64,000 nt of DNA, from the NCBI RefSeq assembly GCF_004569635.1, contig NZ_SPOZ01000016.1:1-64000 (forward strand). Direction: 5' to 3'. Under the pieces are notes generated by a model that worked only from the letters and a program-made list of their open reading frames with translations, searched no databases and had not been told where the DNA came from. Within the stretch, counting starts at the first letter, position 1. Each line of letters starts with the position of its first letter. This DNA is from Streptococcus sp. LYSM12 (lineage in GTDB: Bacteria; Bacillota; Bacilli; Lactobacillales; Streptococcaceae). The translations under genes and the position numbers were made by a program. Below are positions 1 to 11,192 of this stretch, piece by piece.

Positions 1-43
1 TATTGAGTTTTACAATACACGACGCTATCAGACCAAATTAAAT

Positions 44-76
44 AACCTGACTCCTATAGAATTCAGGAATCAGGTT
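44..76. terminator. Hairpin, probable terminator of the sda operon
   Basis: Arms AACCTGA (44-50) and TCAGGTT (70-76) pair, extended inward by a CTCCT/AGGAA near-match. It lies 60 bp beyond the sdaAA stop codon. The U-run is weak on either strand, so this is only a probable terminator. Confidence 0.45.
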
Positions 77-138
77 GCTTAATATCTTTTATTATTTGAC
101 TGTCTACTTGACAGGGAGCCGTTCATATTCCAACCTTT

Positions 139-1014
139 TTAGTCATTTCCAAAGATATGTTGAGCGAGGCGTTTTCCAGTCGGAGTAATGGCAAGTCCAC
201 CTTCTGCTGTTTCTCGAAAGGCAGTGGGGAGGCTAGATCCAACTTGGTACATGGTAAGAATGACCTCGTCTGCAGGAATTTTTGACTCGATACCGGCTAG
301 TGCCATATCAGCTGCAACGAGCGCATAACTTGCCCCCATGGCATTTCGTTTAACGCAAGGAACTTCAACGAGTCCAGCGACAGGATCACAAATCAGACCG
401 AGCATGTTTTTGATGACAAGGCAGATAGCCTGGCTCGCTTGAAAGGCATTCCCACCTGCGGCTAACGTGAGTGCTGCAGCAGACATGGCTGCTGCAGATC
501 CCACCTCAGCTTGACAGCCTCCCTCTGCTCCAGAAATTGACGCATTATTTGCGATGACCAGTCCAAAGGCTCCTGCGGCAAAGAGAAAATCAAGTTGTTC
601 TTTTTCTGTTAGTCCAAGTTTATCAATAGCTACCCCTAAGACAGCAGGTAAGCAACCAGCAGAACCAGCAGTTGGTGTGGCACAGACCAATCCCATTTTG
701 GCATTTAATTCATTCACAGCGATAGCATTGCGAGCGGCAGAGAGAATCGTTTTGTCTGATAGGGTTTTACCATACTGGATATAGCGTTCGAGTTTGGCTG
801 CATCGCCTCCTGTTAGCCCAGATACAGATTTACTTTCGGATAGACCATCGATAATAGAAGATTTCATAACTGTCAAGTTTCTTGACATAATTGTCACTAT
901 TTCTTCACGAGAGCGCCCTGTGAGTTCAATCTCAGTTGCAATCATGAGTTCAGCAATGCTTCCTGAAAATCTTTCATCAGCCTGCATGATCAGTTCTTTA
1001 ATTGTATAAAACAT
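139..1014 (-). CDS. sdaAA: L-serine dehydratase, iron-sulfur-dependent, alpha subunit
   Basis: Catalytic subunit of the two-part L-serine deaminase, which converts L-serine to pyruvate and ammonia in the cytoplasm. At 291 residues it has the usual length for the split-type alpha chain. The likely Fe-S ligands are visible: Cys167 in SGAEGGCQAEVGSA, Cys209 in CDPVAG and Cys220 in VPCVKRN. The gene lies 12 nt downstream of sdaAB on the same strand, so the two are co-transcribed and the complex needs both. No truncation or missing key residue is seen. Confidence 0.95.
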   Translation of the reverse strand: MFYTIKELIMQADERFSGSIAELMIATEIELTGRSREEIVTIMSRNLTVMKSSIIDGLSESKSVSGLTGGDAAKLERYIQYGKTLSDKTILSAARNAIAVNELNAKMGLVCATPTAGSAGCLPAVLGVAIDKLGLTEKEQLDFLFAAGAFGLVIANNASISGAEGGCQAEVGSAAAMSAAALTLAAGGNAFQASQAICLVIKNMLGLICDPVAGLVEVPCVKRNAMGASYALVAADMALAGIESKIPADEVILTMYQVGSSLPTAFRETAEGGLAITPTGKRLAQHIFGND

Positions 1015-1026
1015 AGTTTTCTCTTT

Positions 1027-1698
1027 CTAGTTAAAGAAGTTGACATTGTGTAAATGTGGAATTTCTTCAATTTCAGCGATGGAGTCACCACATTGTCTAG
1101 AATCGACTTCAATAATCATAATCGCTTTTTCTCCAGCACTTTCACGGGTCACATTCATTTGTGCGATATTGATGTCATATTTTGAAAGAATATCTGTCAC
1201 TTTTGCAATCATTCCAGGAACATCTTGATGGACAATGATGATAGTTGGTGTATTCATATTGAGGTTCACTGCAAAGCCATTTAGTTCAGTTACCTGGATA
1301 TTTCCTCCACCAATAGACACACCTGTTGCAGAAATGAATTTGTGATCATTTTTGATGATAATGCGGGTCGTATTTGGATGTGGGGCATTGCTGTCCTTCT
1401 TGATTTTCCAGTAGACCTTAATTCCTCTTTCGCGGGCAATATCAAGAGAGTCTGGAATACGAGAATCATCGGTATCCATTCCTAAGATACCTGCTACCAG
1501 AGCAACATCTGTCCCATGCCCCCGATAGGTTTTGGCAAATGAATTGTAGAGTTGAAATTCGACCTCTGTCGGTGTTTCTCCAAAGATTGATGAGACAATT
1601 TTTCCGATGCGGACAGCTCCTGCTGTATGGCTAGATGACGGGCCAATCATGACAGGTCCAATAATATCAAATACAGATTGAAATTTTAAATTTGTCAT
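1027..1698 (-). CDS. sdaAB: L-serine dehydratase, iron-sulfur-dependent, beta subunit
   Basis: Partner of sdaAA. The N-terminal part carries the family signature GPSSSHTAGAVRIGK (about residues 19-33). The C-terminal quarter is an ACT domain (VNLNMNTPTIIIVHQDVPG onward), the usual site of serine regulation. Its 223 residues match the family. It is the first gene of the operon, with AAAGGA upstream of ATG and an extended -10 promoter 30 nt further up. Confidence 0.94.
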   Translation of the reverse strand: MTNLKFQSVFDIIGPVMIGPSSSHTAGAVRIGKIVSSIFGETPTEVEFQLYNSFAKTYRGHGTDVALVAGILGMDTDDSRIPDSLDIARERGIKVYWKIKKDSNAPHPNTTRIIIKNDHKFISATGVSIGGGNIQVTELNGFAVNLNMNTPTIIIVHQDVPGMIAKVTDILSKYDINIAQMNVTRESAGEKAIMIIEVDSRQCGDSIAEIEEIPHLHNVNFFN

Positions 1699-1726
1699 AG
1701 GTTTTCCTTTAGTTTTTCTTATCTGT

Positions 1727-1735
1727 ATTATACCA
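1727..1735 (-). promoter_or_regulatory. Extended -10 promoter of sdaAB-sdaAA
   Basis: On the minus strand this reads TGGTATAAT, a perfect extended -10, about 30 nt upstream of the sdaAB start. No convincing -35 is seen, as is common with extended -10 promoters in streptococci. Confidence 0.7.
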
Positions 1736-1793
1736 GATAAAGGTGGGAAAATCTGCTTCTTGATTTTATTTAAATAGAAAATGCTTTGGGATA

Positions 1794-1802
1794 TGGTATA
1801 AT
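1794..1802 (+). promoter_or_regulatory. Extended -10 promoter, probably for mnmA
   Basis: TGGTATAAT on the plus strand, divergent from the sda promoter. The nearest downstream gene is mnmA, 326 nt away. The transcript would therefore have a long leader that includes a dispersed repeat (1903-2021). Confidence 0.6.
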
Positions 1803-1902
1803 ACTGTCTGTGCCGTGAGGTACTTCAAAATCGACCTTCAATCGTTTTTTGAAAATAGCAGATACTCTATAAAAATCAGCATCTGACTAGCTTTTATACT
1901 TG

Positions 1903-2021
1903 AGAATTGTAAAAGGTTGGAGATAGGATAATAAGGCTCTTCTCCTCTAAATCAAAGGTAGAACAGAAGTTCAGTAAGGTGAGCTAATGACAGAAAAAGT
2001 TGATTTTTGGCGAGTATAAGG
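1903..2021 (+). repeat. Dispersed intergenic repeat, copy 1 (pair with 6019-6111)
   Basis: Shares two blocks with the stretch upstream of gdpP. The first is GAATTGTRAAAGGYTGGRG. The second reads, in part, TTCASTARGGTGAGCWAATG, then GACRGAARAAGTTGAT, ending near AGTATAA. The two copies lie about 4 kb apart, each in a leader region. The edges are approximate. It is unrelated to the RUP-like family. Confidence 0.6.
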
Positions 2022-2125
2022 TTAGGGTAAAAGTATCTAACCTTGTGGGAAGTGGGACTATAAAATCAATTTCTCAGAAATCATGATTGTGCCCTACTCC
2101 GTAGATTAAATTGATGGGAGAATAG

Positions 2126-3250
<1,125 letters not shown>

Positions 3251-3966
3251 TTTGAAGTAACAAGTATAAAAATCCTCATATTACACTATCATTCTATTGA
3301 AAAATAAAGAAGTTTTTGCTAAACTGAATCTAGCAATATTCATGATGGTCAAAGCTCATGGGAATTGTACGTCTTTTGGTGTACAATTTTCGAGGGTTTT
3401 GGCTCTTTTTGTGTAGAAATGAGGTATGGTGTGGATGTGCAAACAAAAAACGAGTATCGGATTTTGGATGCTTGAACGATAAAGCGGACTATGAAACATA
3501 ACAAACTCTTTCTTGCCTGCTCTTGAGAACGGTAAGAATACTACACGGATTGGTTTGGTTATCAAAGTTGAGGGCTTCCCAGAAGCTGTGTTTATTCGTG
3601 AAAGAGAGTTATTTAGTTTATCTTTTACTACTTCGTTCACTCGCTTTGCCGTACTCTAGTACAAGCTGCAGCTCGTTGTCTAGTACTAAAAGACTATAGC
3701 GGAAGACTTGGACCTTGTTGTAGCAGTGAAACCCGTAGACTTTACTTTTGAAAAATAGTTTACAGAAGTTGACAAGAAATGGTTGATTTTCATGCCCTTG
3801 AATAAGTGTCGGGTGGACGTAGAACTCCTTTCTTATCAGTTAGTCCACACCATTTATTCGGCAACGGTTGACAAGTTTGTCAACATAGATGTAGTTATGG
3901 TTTTTTACACACTCACCAAATTTCGTCGGAAAATATTGAATAGATTTGATTAAGGAGATTGAGGAG
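3251..3966 (+). other. Intergenic region mnmA-mnmG with degenerate coding traces
   Basis: No intact gene is seen in this 0.7-kb gap. Short broken frames can be read around 3420-3600 (for example TTRIGLVIKVEGFPEAVF) and 3750-3900. They are interrupted by stops and by a RUP-like repeat at 3604-3698, and look like remains of one or two decayed genes. Related streptococci often carry a Nudix-type gene here, but I see no Nudix box. Confidence 0.4.
3604..3698 (-). repeat. RUP-like short mobile repeat, degenerate copy A
   Basis: Matches the 106-107-bp TA-bounded element seen intact at 63657-63763, in reverse orientation. The left terminus has decayed. About 11 bp next to the right terminus are missing, the same deletion seen in copy 48017-48111. 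Confidence 0.75.
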
Positions 3967-5883
3967 ATGACAGATAGATTTACAGAAGAATATGATGTAA
4001 TTGTAATTGGTGCAGGACATGCTGGTGTAGAAGCAGGTCTTGCAACCAGTCGTATGGGGTGTAAAACCTTGCTTGCGACAATCAACTTGGATATGGTGGC
4101 CTTTATGCCTTGTAATCCATCGATCGGTGGTTCGGCGAAGGGCATCGTGGTTCGCGAAATCGATGCCCTTGGTGGTGAAATGGGTCGTAATATCGATAAG
4201 ACCTACATTCAGATGAAAATGTTGAATACAGGAAAAGGGCCTGCTGTGCGAGCTTTGCGAGCTCAAGCGGATAAGGCAAAATATTCGCTAGAGATGAAAC
4301 GGACGGTCGAACAGCAGGAAAATTTGACCCTGCGCCAGACCATGATTGATGAAATTTTAGTTGAAGAGAACCGAGTGATTGGGGTTCGGACAGCAACCGA
4401 CCAGTATTTTGCGGCAAAAACCGTGGTGGTGACAACGGGGACTGCCCTGCGTGGCGAAATTATTATCGGTGATTTGAAGTATTCGTCTGGTCCAAACAAT
4501 AGCTTGGCCTCTGTCGCTTTGGCAGATAATTTGAAAGATTTGGGACTTGAAATTGGGCGGTTTAAAACAGGAACTCCGCCTCGTGTGAATGCGCGAACGG
4601 TTGACTATGCAGCGACAGAAATTCAACCTGGAGATGAGGAGCCGAATCATTTTTCCTTTTTATCAAAAGATGAGGATTATTTGAAAGAGCAGATTCCGTG
4701 CTGGCTGACCTATACCAATGTGACTAGTCATGAAATCATCAATAGCAATCTGCATCGTGCGCCCATGTTTTCAGGTGTGGTAAAGGGGGTTGGACCGCGC
4801 TATTGTCCCTCTATTGAGGATAAAATCGTACGCTTTGCTGATAAGGAACGGCATCAACTATTCTTAGAACCTGAAGGGTACGACACGGATGAGATTTATA
4901 TCCAAGGTCTTTCAACCAGTCTTCCAGAAGATGTGCAAAAGGACTTGGTTCACTCTATCAAGGGGCTTGAAAATGCTGAGATGATGCGGACAGGCTATGC
5001 GATTGAGTATGATATGGTTATGCCACACCAATTACGGGCTACTCTTGAAACCAAGAAAATTTCGGGATTATTTACTGCAGGCCAGACCAACGGGACTTCT
5101 GGTTATGAAGAGGCTGCTGGTCAGGGAATTGTTGCAGGAATAAATGCAGCACTTAAAGTGCAGGGCAAACCTGAATTGATTTTGAAGCGTAGTGATGGGT
5201 ATATCGGTGTGATGATTGATGATTTGGTGACCAAGGGAACGGTTGAGCCTTATCGTCTTTTGACCAGTCGGGCAGAATATCGTTTGATTTTGCGCCATGA
5301 CAACGCAGATATGCGTCTCACAGAGATTGGTCGTCAGGTTGGTTTGGTTGATGATGAGCGCTATCAAGTCTTTCAGATTCACAAAAATCAATTTGAAAAT
5401 GAAATGGCTCGCCTGGCTTCAATCAAATTGAAGCCAGTTAAGGAAACCAATGAGAAAGTTGTTGCTATGGGCTTTAAACCCTTGACCGATGCGTTGACAG
5501 CCAAGGAATTTATGCGTAGACCTGAGGTAACCTATGCGGATGTGGTTCAATTTGTCGGAGCAGCAGCTGAGGAGTTGTCTGATAAGACCATTGAACTGAT
5601 TGAAACTGAGGTCAAGTATGAGGGCTATATCAGTAAAGCCTTGGATCAGGTTGAGAAGATGAAGCGTATGGAAGAAAAACGGATTCCAACGGATATTGAC
5701 TGGGATGATATTGATTCGATTGCAACAGAAGCTCGTCAGAAATTTAAGCTGATTGCTCCTGAAACGATTGGACAAGCTAGCCGTATATCAGGAGTCAATC
5801 CGGCAGATATTTCCATTCTAATGGTTTACTTAGAGGGGCGGAGCCGCTCTATTTCAAAGAATAAGATGAGCAAGAATGAGTAA
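3967..5883 (+). CDS. mnmG: tRNA uridine-5-carboxymethylaminomethyl modification protein MnmG (GidA)
   Basis: FAD-dependent partner of MnmE (not in this window) in forming cmnm5U34 on tRNA. The dinucleotide-binding motif GAGHAG is near residues 14-19. The family blocks [12 protein letters not shown] and [16 protein letters not shown] are present. I place the start at ATG 3967, with AAGGAG 9 nt upstream, rather than the TTG at 3946; this gives 638 residues, normal for the family. The C-terminal MnmE/tRNA-binding region is complete. Confidence 0.96.
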   Translation: MTDRFTEEYDVIVIGAGHAGVEAGLATSRMGCKTLLATINLDMVAFMPCNPSIGGSAKGIVVREIDALGGEMGRNIDKTYIQMKMLNTGKGPAVRALRAQADKAKYSLEMKRTVEQQENLTLRQTMIDEILVEENRVIGVRTATDQYFAAKTVVVTTGTALRGEIIIGDLKYSSGPNNSLASVALADNLKDLGLEIGRFKTGTPPRVNARTVDYAATEIQPGDEEPNHFSFLSKDEDYLKEQIPCWLTYTNVTSHEIINSNLHRAPMFSGVVKGVGPRYCPSIEDKIVRFADKERHQLFLEPEGYDTDEIYIQGLSTSLPEDVQKDLVHSIKGLENAEMMRTGYAIEYDMVMPHQLRATLETKKISGLFTAGQTNGTSGYEEAAGQGIVAGINAALKVQGKPELILKRSDGYIGVMIDDLVTKGTVEPYRLLTSRAEYRLILRHDNADMRLTEIGRQVGLVDDERYQVFQIHKNQFENEMARLASIKLKPVKETNEKVVAMGFKPLTDALTAKEFMRRPEVTYADVVQFVGAAAEELSDKTIELIETEVKYEGYISKALDQVEKMKRMEEKRIPTDIDWDDIDSIATEARQKFKLIAPETIGQASRISGVNPADISILMVYLEGRSRSISKNKMSKNE

Positions 5884-6018
5884 AGGTTGGACGGTTGTCT
5901 GATCTTTTTTATTTTGAGTAAACTATAAGGACCTGCAAGCGCTAAAGCTGGAATAGTCGCCTTTTCTAAGAGCAACTCAGTTGTAACTACTACCCTATAA
6001 CAATCAACCTCTAATCGG

Positions 6019-6111
6019 GAATTGTGAAAGGCTGGGGGTATAGCTAGCTCGGTCAAACTGCAGTTCACTAGGGTGAGCAAATGACGGAAGAAGTTGATAT
6101 TTGACAAGTAT
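6019..6111 (+). repeat. Dispersed intergenic repeat, copy 2 (pair with 1903-2021)
   Basis: Second copy of the element in the mnmA leader, diverged but recognisable through TTCACTAGGGTGAGCAAATG. The 440-bp gap between mnmG and gdpP otherwise holds only the gdpP promoter. Confidence 0.55.
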
Positions 6112-6298
6112 AAAATGGTTGTTTCTTTCTTTTTTAGGTTCGAGGTTCAATTTTGCATCTTAGTGGAAACGGAATGACGATTTTTCTTTTACCTCGAGGT
6201 ATAACACTTGTAAATACAGGTTCTATTTTTCTGCCTAGGAATACAGGTATTTTGTAAACTCTGTTTGGAAATAGAAGCTAGCATTTTCAGCGGTTTTA

Positions 6299-6307
6299 TG
6301 GTAAAAT
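6299..6307 (+). promoter_or_regulatory. Extended -10 promoter of gdpP operon
   Basis: TGGTAAAAT lies only about 18 nt before the gdpP ATG. A start site about 7 nt downstream would leave a very short leader that still contains the AGAGG ribosome-binding site. Confidence 0.6.
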
Positions 6308-6325
6308 GGCAAGCAGAGGTTAGTG

Positions 6326-8287
6326 ATGAAAAAATTTCGATTTTCAACGATTCATTTTGTGATGATTGGGGTAATCCTTTTTGGATTATTAGCGTTCATC
6401 CATGGTTTATATCCTGAGTCAACAATTACCTATTTATCTATATTTGTAGCTTTCTTTTTGTTGATATTACTTTTTATTTTTCAAAAGCATTCCTACGAAG
6501 TGAGTGAGGTAGAGCAGATTGAGTATTTAAATGCTCAAGCGGGTTCTGGGCTGATGCGTCTTTTGGCTCACATGCCGGTCGGGGTGATTAGAGTTCGTTT
6601 AGAAAATAATCAAGTAGAGTGGTTTAATCCTTACGCAGAACTTCTTTTTGTCAAGGAAGACGGAGAATTTGATCAGCAGAAATTGCGAGAAATCATTGAA
6701 GCGGGCTTGGATGAGGACAGAACTTATGTTACGCTTGCTGACAAGCGTTATGCAGTCTATGTCGATTCTGAGCAAGGGCTCTTTTACTTTTTTGATGTCT
6801 CGACAGAATATTATGCCACTTCTAATCTAATCGGTAGTAGACCCGCAATTGGGATTATTTCTATTGATAATTACGATGAACTAGAAGATACCTATTCCGA
6901 TTCCCAGATTAGTCAGGTGAATAGTTTCTTGGCTCAGTTTGTGTCTGATTTTGCAAATGAAAATGGGATTTACTATCGCCGTGGGACCATGGATCGCTTT
7001 TATTTCTTCACAGACTATGCGGTTTTAAAAAGATTGATTGAGGATAAATTTTCAGTTATCAATCGTTTTCGTGAAGAAGCTAAACAGCTGGACTTGGCTT
7101 TGACCTTGAGTATGGGAATTGCCTATGGGGTCAATAATCATCAACAGATTGGTCAGATTGCCCTACAAAATCTCAACATGGCTGAGGTGCGCGGTGGTGA
7201 TCAGGTTGTTGTCAAAGAAAATGATGAGCGTAAGCAACCCCTCTTTTTTGGCGGGGGATCTGCTTCGTCGGTTAAACGGACAAGAACCCGTACTCGCGCG
7301 ATGATGACAGCTGTCTCTGATAAGTTAAAGACGGTCGATGCGGTATTTGTCGTTGGACACCGAAATCTAGACATGGATGCTCTGGGATCTGCTGTCGGAA
7401 TGCAGTATTTTGCACAGAATATCATGAATAATGCCTATACTGTCTATAATGAAAAGGACATGGGAGCCGATATTCAACGTGCGATTCAGAAATTGAGTCA
7501 GGAAAATTGTTCCAACTTGATAACCGTTGAGGAGGCGAAAAAGCAGGTAACAGCACGATCGTTATTGATTATGGTTGATCACTCCAAGATTGGTTTGACC
7601 TTGTCGAGAGAATTTTATGACTTGTTTAGTCAAGTAGTCGTGGTTGACCATCATCGCCGTGATGTAGACTTCCCAGACAATGCAGTTTTAACTTATATTG
7701 AAAGTGGTGCAAGTTCTGCAAGTGAGTTGGTAACAGAGCTGATCCAATTTCAAAATGATAAGCATCATAAGCTCAATCGAATTCAGTCCAGCCTTTTAAT
7801 GGCAGGGATTATGCTAGATACTAAGAATTTTACATCTCGTGTGACGAGTAGAACCTTTGATGTGGCTAGCTACTTAAGAAATCGCGGTAGCGATAGTTCA
7901 GAAATTCAGCAGATTGCTGCAACAGACTTCAGCGAATATCGCCAGATCAATGAGTTGATTTTAAGAGGCCAGAAGACCTCTGAGCATATTGTTATTGTTT
8001 GTGGTGATGAGGAAGCTGTCTATGACAATATTGTTCCAAGTAAGGCAGCAGATACGATTCTTGAGATGGCTGGAATTGAAGCAGTATTTGTCATTACGAA
8101 AAATATCAATGACTATGTTGCTATTTCAGCGCGGAGTAGGAGCAAGGTCAATGTTCAGCGGATAATGGAAGAGATGGGCGGAGGCGGTCATTTTAGTCTT
8201 GCAGCAGCTCAGATTCACGATCAATCGCTCGAACAGGTTCAGGCAAGATTACGTCAAGTGATTCAGGAACAATTAACAGAAGAATAG
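6326..8287 (+). CDS. gdpP: Cyclic-di-AMP phosphodiesterase GdpP
   Basis: Membrane-bound enzyme that hydrolyses c-di-AMP to pApA, controlling potassium and osmolyte homeostasis and beta-lactam tolerance. Two transmembrane helices (residues 8-27 and 32-52) are followed by a PAS-like region, a degenerate GGDEF domain and a DHH/DHHA1 phosphodiesterase. Metal-binding motifs are visible: [13 protein letters not shown] near residue 340, VVVDHHRRD near 440, and [10 protein letters not shown] near 615. The start is ATG 6326, 3 nt inside the longest frame, because AGAGG is then 6 nt away. About 653 residues, full length. It heads an operon with rplI and dnaC. Confidence 0.95.
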   Translation: MKKFRFSTIHFVMIGVILFGLLAFIHGLYPESTITYLSIFVAFFLLILLFIFQKHSYEVSEVEQIEYLNAQAGSGLMRLLAHMPVGVIRVRLENNQVEWFNPYAELLFVKEDGEFDQQKLREIIEAGLDEDRTYVTLADKRYAVYVDSEQGLFYFFDVSTEYYATSNLIGSRPAIGIISIDNYDELEDTYSDSQISQVNSFLAQFVSDFANENGIYYRRGTMDRFYFFTDYAVLKRLIEDKFSVINRFREEAKQLDLALTLSMGIAYGVNNHQQIGQIALQNLNMAEVRGGDQVVVKENDERKQPLFFGGGSASSVKRTRTRTRAMMTAVSDKLKTVDAVFVVGHRNLDMDALGSAVGMQYFAQNIMNNAYTVYNEKDMGADIQRAIQKLSQENCSNLITVEEAKKQVTARSLLIMVDHSKIGLTLSREFYDLFSQVVVVDHHRRDVDFPDNAVLTYIESGASSASELVTELIQFQNDKHHKLNRIQSSLLMAGIMLDTKNFTSRVTSRTFDVASYLRNRGSDSSEIQQIAATDFSEYRQINELILRGQKTSEHIVIVCGDEEAVYDNIVPSKAADTILEMAGIEAVFVITKNINDYVAISARSRSKVNVQRIMEEMGGGGHFSLAAAQIHDQSLEQVQARLRQVIQEQLTEE

Positions 8288-8298
8288 GAGGAGTTCTC

Positions 8299-8751
8299 AT
8301 GAAAGTTATTTTTTTAGCAGATGTTAAAGGCAAGGGAAAAAAGGGGGAGATTAAAGAGGTTCCAACAGGTTATGCCCAAAATTTTTTAATTAAGAAAAAC
8401 CTTGCCAAGGAAGCGACCAACCAAGCGATTGGTGAATTGCGCGGGAAACAAAAGTCTCAAGAAAAAGCACATGCTGAGATGTTGGCCGAGGCAGAAGCTA
8501 TCAAAGCTACATTAGCAGAAGACGCAACACTTGTGTCTTTTGTCGAAAAAGTAGGTCCAGATGGGCGGACTTTTGGTTCAATTACGAGCAAGAAGATTGC
8601 TGAAGAATTGGAAAAACAATTCGGTATCAAGCTTGACAAGCGCAATATTCAATTAGATCATCCGATTCGTGCAGTTGGTTTGATTGATGTACCTGTTAAA
8701 ATTTATCAAGATGTGATAGGTGTCATTCAGTTGAGCATCAAGGAAGCTTAG
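8299..8751 (+). CDS. rplI: 50S ribosomal protein L9
   Basis: Structural protein of the large subunit. The L9 N-terminal signature is clear ([21 protein letters not shown], then [10 protein letters not shown]), followed by the charged connecting helix and the C-terminal domain. Its 150 residues are normal. AGGAGG is 6 nt before ATG. Only 11 nt separate it from gdpP, an order conserved across Firmicutes. Confidence 0.97.
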   Translation: MKVIFLADVKGKGKKGEIKEVPTGYAQNFLIKKNLAKEATNQAIGELRGKQKSQEKAHAEMLAEAEAIKATLAEDATLVSFVEKVGPDGRTFGSITSKKIAEELEKQFGIKLDKRNIQLDHPIRAVGLIDVPVKIYQDVIGVIQLSIKEA

Positions 8752-8782
8752 TGGAAACGCACAGAGATAGGAGGTGAGAATC

Positions 8783-10138
8783 TTGGCAGAATTAGATGAA
8801 TTGCGTGTGCAACCGCAGGATATTTTAGCGGAGCAGTCGGTTCTCGGTGCGATTTTCATTGACGAGGGGAAGCTGGTTTTTGTCCGTGAATATATTGAGG
8901 CCGCTGATTTCTTCAAATATGCCCACCAGTTGATTTTTAAAGCCATGATTGCCTTATCTGATCGACATGAGGCCATTGATGCAACGACGATGCGCAACCA
9001 TCTGGCTAACCATGGTGATTTGGAAAATATTGGTGGACTCAGTTATTTAGCCGAGGTCATCAATTCGGTGCCGACTTCTGCCAATGCGGAATACTATGCC
9101 AAGATTGTTGCTGAAAAATCTAATTTACGCAAATTAATTGCTCGTTTGACAGAATCGATCAACCAAGCCTATGATGGTGCGGAAGAATCTGATGAAATCA
9201 TTGCGCGTGCAGAAAAAGCCTTGATTGATGTCAGCGAAGGGACTAGTCGGAGCGGTTTCAAACAGATTGAAGATATTTTGAATATCAACTTTGAAAACCT
9301 TGAACTTCGTTCGCGCCAGACGTCTGATATTACAGGAATTGCGACAGGCTATCCAGCCTTAGATGCTATGACGACGGGTTTGCATGAAGAAGAATTGATT
9401 ATTCTGGCAGCTCGTCCTGCGGTCGGAAAAACAGCTTTTGCTCTAAATATTGCGCAAAACATTGGTACAAAATTAGGCAAGACGGTTGCAATCTTTTCTT
9501 TGGAAATGGGGGCAGAAAGTCTAGTTGATCGGATGCTAGCTGCTGAAGGGATGATTAACTCGCGCTCTATTCGTACAGGTCATTTGACAGATGAGGAATG
9601 GCAGAAGTTAACCATGGCGCAGGCTAATCTGGCCAATGCCAGTATATATATAGATGATACGCCAGGTATTAAGATTACAGAGATTCGTTCTCGCTCCCGT
9701 AAATTAGCACAGGAAACAGGGAATCTAGGTTTGATTTTGATCGATTACCTGCAGTTAATTACAGGAACCGGTCGGGAAAATCGTCAGCAGGAAGTTTCTG
9801 AAATTTCACGACAATTAAAAATTTTAGCCAAGGAATTAAAAGTACCTGTCATTGCCCTCAGTCAGCTTTCGCGTGGCGTGGAACAACGCCAGGATAAGCG
9901 ACCTGTCTTGTCAGATATTCGAGAGTCAGGGTCAATCGAGCAGGATGCAGACATCGTTGCATTCTTGTACCGTGATGACTACTATGAACGTGGAGAGCAA
10001 GAAGACGGTGGCATTCCCAATAATACCGTTGAGGTTATCATTGAAAAAAACCGTTCAGGAGCGCGTGGGACTGTTGAGTTAATGTTCCAAAAAGAGTATA
10101 ACAAGTTTTCAAGCATTTCAAAGAGAGAGGATGGATAA
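8783..10138 (+). CDS. dnaC: Replicative DNA helicase DnaC (DnaB family)
   Basis: Hexameric ATP-dependent helicase at the replication fork. It has an N-terminal helical DnaB domain and a RecA-like core with Walker A ARPAVGKTAF near residue 211, Walker B LILIDYLQL, and the family block RESGSIEQDADI. I place the start at TTG 8783 (MAELDELRVQPQD, 451 residues), since AGGAGG at 8769-8774 is 8 nt away; the GTG at 8774 overlaps that site. It follows rplI by 31 nt. Confidence 0.96.
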   Translation: MAELDELRVQPQDILAEQSVLGAIFIDEGKLVFVREYIEAADFFKYAHQLIFKAMIALSDRHEAIDATTMRNHLANHGDLENIGGLSYLAEVINSVPTSANAEYYAKIVAEKSNLRKLIARLTESINQAYDGAEESDEIIARAEKALIDVSEGTSRSGFKQIEDILNINFENLELRSRQTSDITGIATGYPALDAMTTGLHEEELIILAARPAVGKTAFALNIAQNIGTKLGKTVAIFSLEMGAESLVDRMLAAEGMINSRSIRTGHLTDEEWQKLTMAQANLANASIYIDDTPGIKITEIRSRSRKLAQETGNLGLILIDYLQLITGTGRENRQQEVSEISRQLKILAKELKVPVIALSQLSRGVEQRQDKRPVLSDIRESGSIEQDADIVAFLYRDDYYERGEQEDGGIPNNTVEVIIEKNRSGARGTVELMFQKEYNKFSSISKREDG

Positions 10139-10140
10139 GA

Positions 10141-10407
10141 ATGAGTGATGCATTTACAGATGTTGCGAAGATGAAGCAAATTAAAGAAGATATAAAAAAC
10201 CACGAGGGACAAATTGTTGAATTAACCCTTGAAAATGGTCGTAAACGTGAGAAAAACAAACAAGGTCGGATTACCGAGGTATACCAATCCCTCTTTATCG
10301 TGGAATATCAAGATCCCAACAATACCTATGTGGAATCCTACACCTACTCGGATGTGCTAACGGAAAAGATTTTGATTCATTACTTGAATGACGGGATGGG
10401 GGAATAA
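10141..10407 (+). CDS. veg: Veg family protein
   Basis: Small cytoplasmic protein of the Veg/DUF1021 family (88 residues), linked to biofilm control in Bacillus; its molecular role is unsettled. Family features visible are the start MSDAFTDVAKMKQIKEDI, the basic stretch NGRKREKNKQGRI and VEYQDPNNTYVESYTYSDVLT. It starts 2 nt after the dnaC stop, so it is translationally linked to that operon. Confidence 0.88.
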   Translation: MSDAFTDVAKMKQIKEDIKNHEGQIVELTLENGRKREKNKQGRITEVYQSLFIVEYQDPNNTYVESYTYSDVLTEKILIHYLNDGMGE

Positions 10408-11000
10408 GTTCTTTCAAAAAAACTTCCTAATGCCTCAGTGTTTGTTAGTTTGAAACACAAAGGTAATATCATTGATGAATTTCAGTGATACTAGGATGTT
10501 CATTTAACAGATGACTATCTTAATAATCTGGGGGGAGAGCCAGAAAGAGGCAGGAGAGTTGTTAGAACGCGTATTCTATGAATATTCTGTTCCTGAACTG
10601 ACAGAGCTTCAAAAGATAGAAGGTGTGAAAGTTGACGTTTCTTTTCCTAGAGATAGGGTCTGACAACGGATGATTGCAATCACCCCTAAAACGACTGATT
10701 TTATAGTCATTTAGTTTATATTTTTATTATTTCGTTCACTCGTCTTGCTGTACTATTGAGAAAAGTTACACTTTTCTTATCTGTCACTTGAAATAGTTAT
10801 CAACTATTTCAACTACCTGCGACTCCTTGCCTAGTACTAAAAAGAAACGAAACGGCTATAAGAAAATTTCACAGGCTGTTGGAGATGGGAATTTGGAAAT
10901 GTTAGGAGATATTGGAACACACTCCCTAAGCGACTATGCAATAATATAGGACATTCTCGGATTAAAAAAGTAAGGAAGTAATCCTTGCGATCAAAAAAAT
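10408..11000. other. Intergenic region veg-rpsD, left part
   Basis: No intact gene. Around 10500-10660 a short broken frame (VIIWGESQKEAGELLERVFYEYSVPELTELQKIE) suggests a decayed gene, cut off by the RUP-like element at 10702-10860. The rest is AT-rich sequence leading to the terminator/promoter of rpsD. Confidence 0.35.
10702..10860 (-). repeat. RUP-like repeat, long variant B (159 bp)
   Basis: Has the same TA-bounded inverted termini (TATAGTCATTTAGTTTAT and the complement of TATAGCCGTTTCGTTT) as the 107-bp element. About 53 bp are inserted at the centre. The insert consists of two perfect small hairpins, TTGAAATAGTT/AACTATTTCAA and AGAAAAGT/ACTTTTCT. Confidence 0.85.
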
Positions 11001-11025
11001 AAAAAGGCTTTACAAAGCCTTTTTT
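11001..11025. terminator. Bidirectional-looking terminator upstream of rpsD
   Basis: AAAAAGGCTTT and AAAGCCTTTTT form an 11-bp stem followed by T residues. The rpsD -35 box lies inside the hairpin (see the promoter entry). Confidence 0.75.
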
Positions 11026-11037
11026 CTATGCTATACT
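11009..11037 (+). promoter_or_regulatory. rpsD promoter, overlapping a terminator
   Basis: -35 TTTACA (11009-11014), a 17-bp spacer, then -10 TATACT (11032-11037). The -35 is the loop region of the preceding terminator. Transcription should begin near 11044. Confidence 0.75.
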
Positions 11038-11043
11038 ATCTTT

Positions 11044-11192
11044 CGTGTGAAATAGCAGCAGAGAAATATGAAGCTCGTCAACAGGTACTTTGAAATAGAA
11101 GTAACCTTAGCTGTTTAGGCGAAGGGTATCTGCACGAATCAGGATTTCTCAAAGACTATTTCCATAAAATACATTTTATGGAGGACATTATT
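11044..11192 (+). promoter_or_regulatory. rpsD 5' leader, candidate S4 autoregulatory RNA
   Basis: About 150 nt of untranslated leader precede rpsD. In Bacillus and relatives S4 represses its own mRNA by binding a structured leader. The length and position fit, but I did not establish a fold, so the assignment is inference. Confidence 0.4.
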
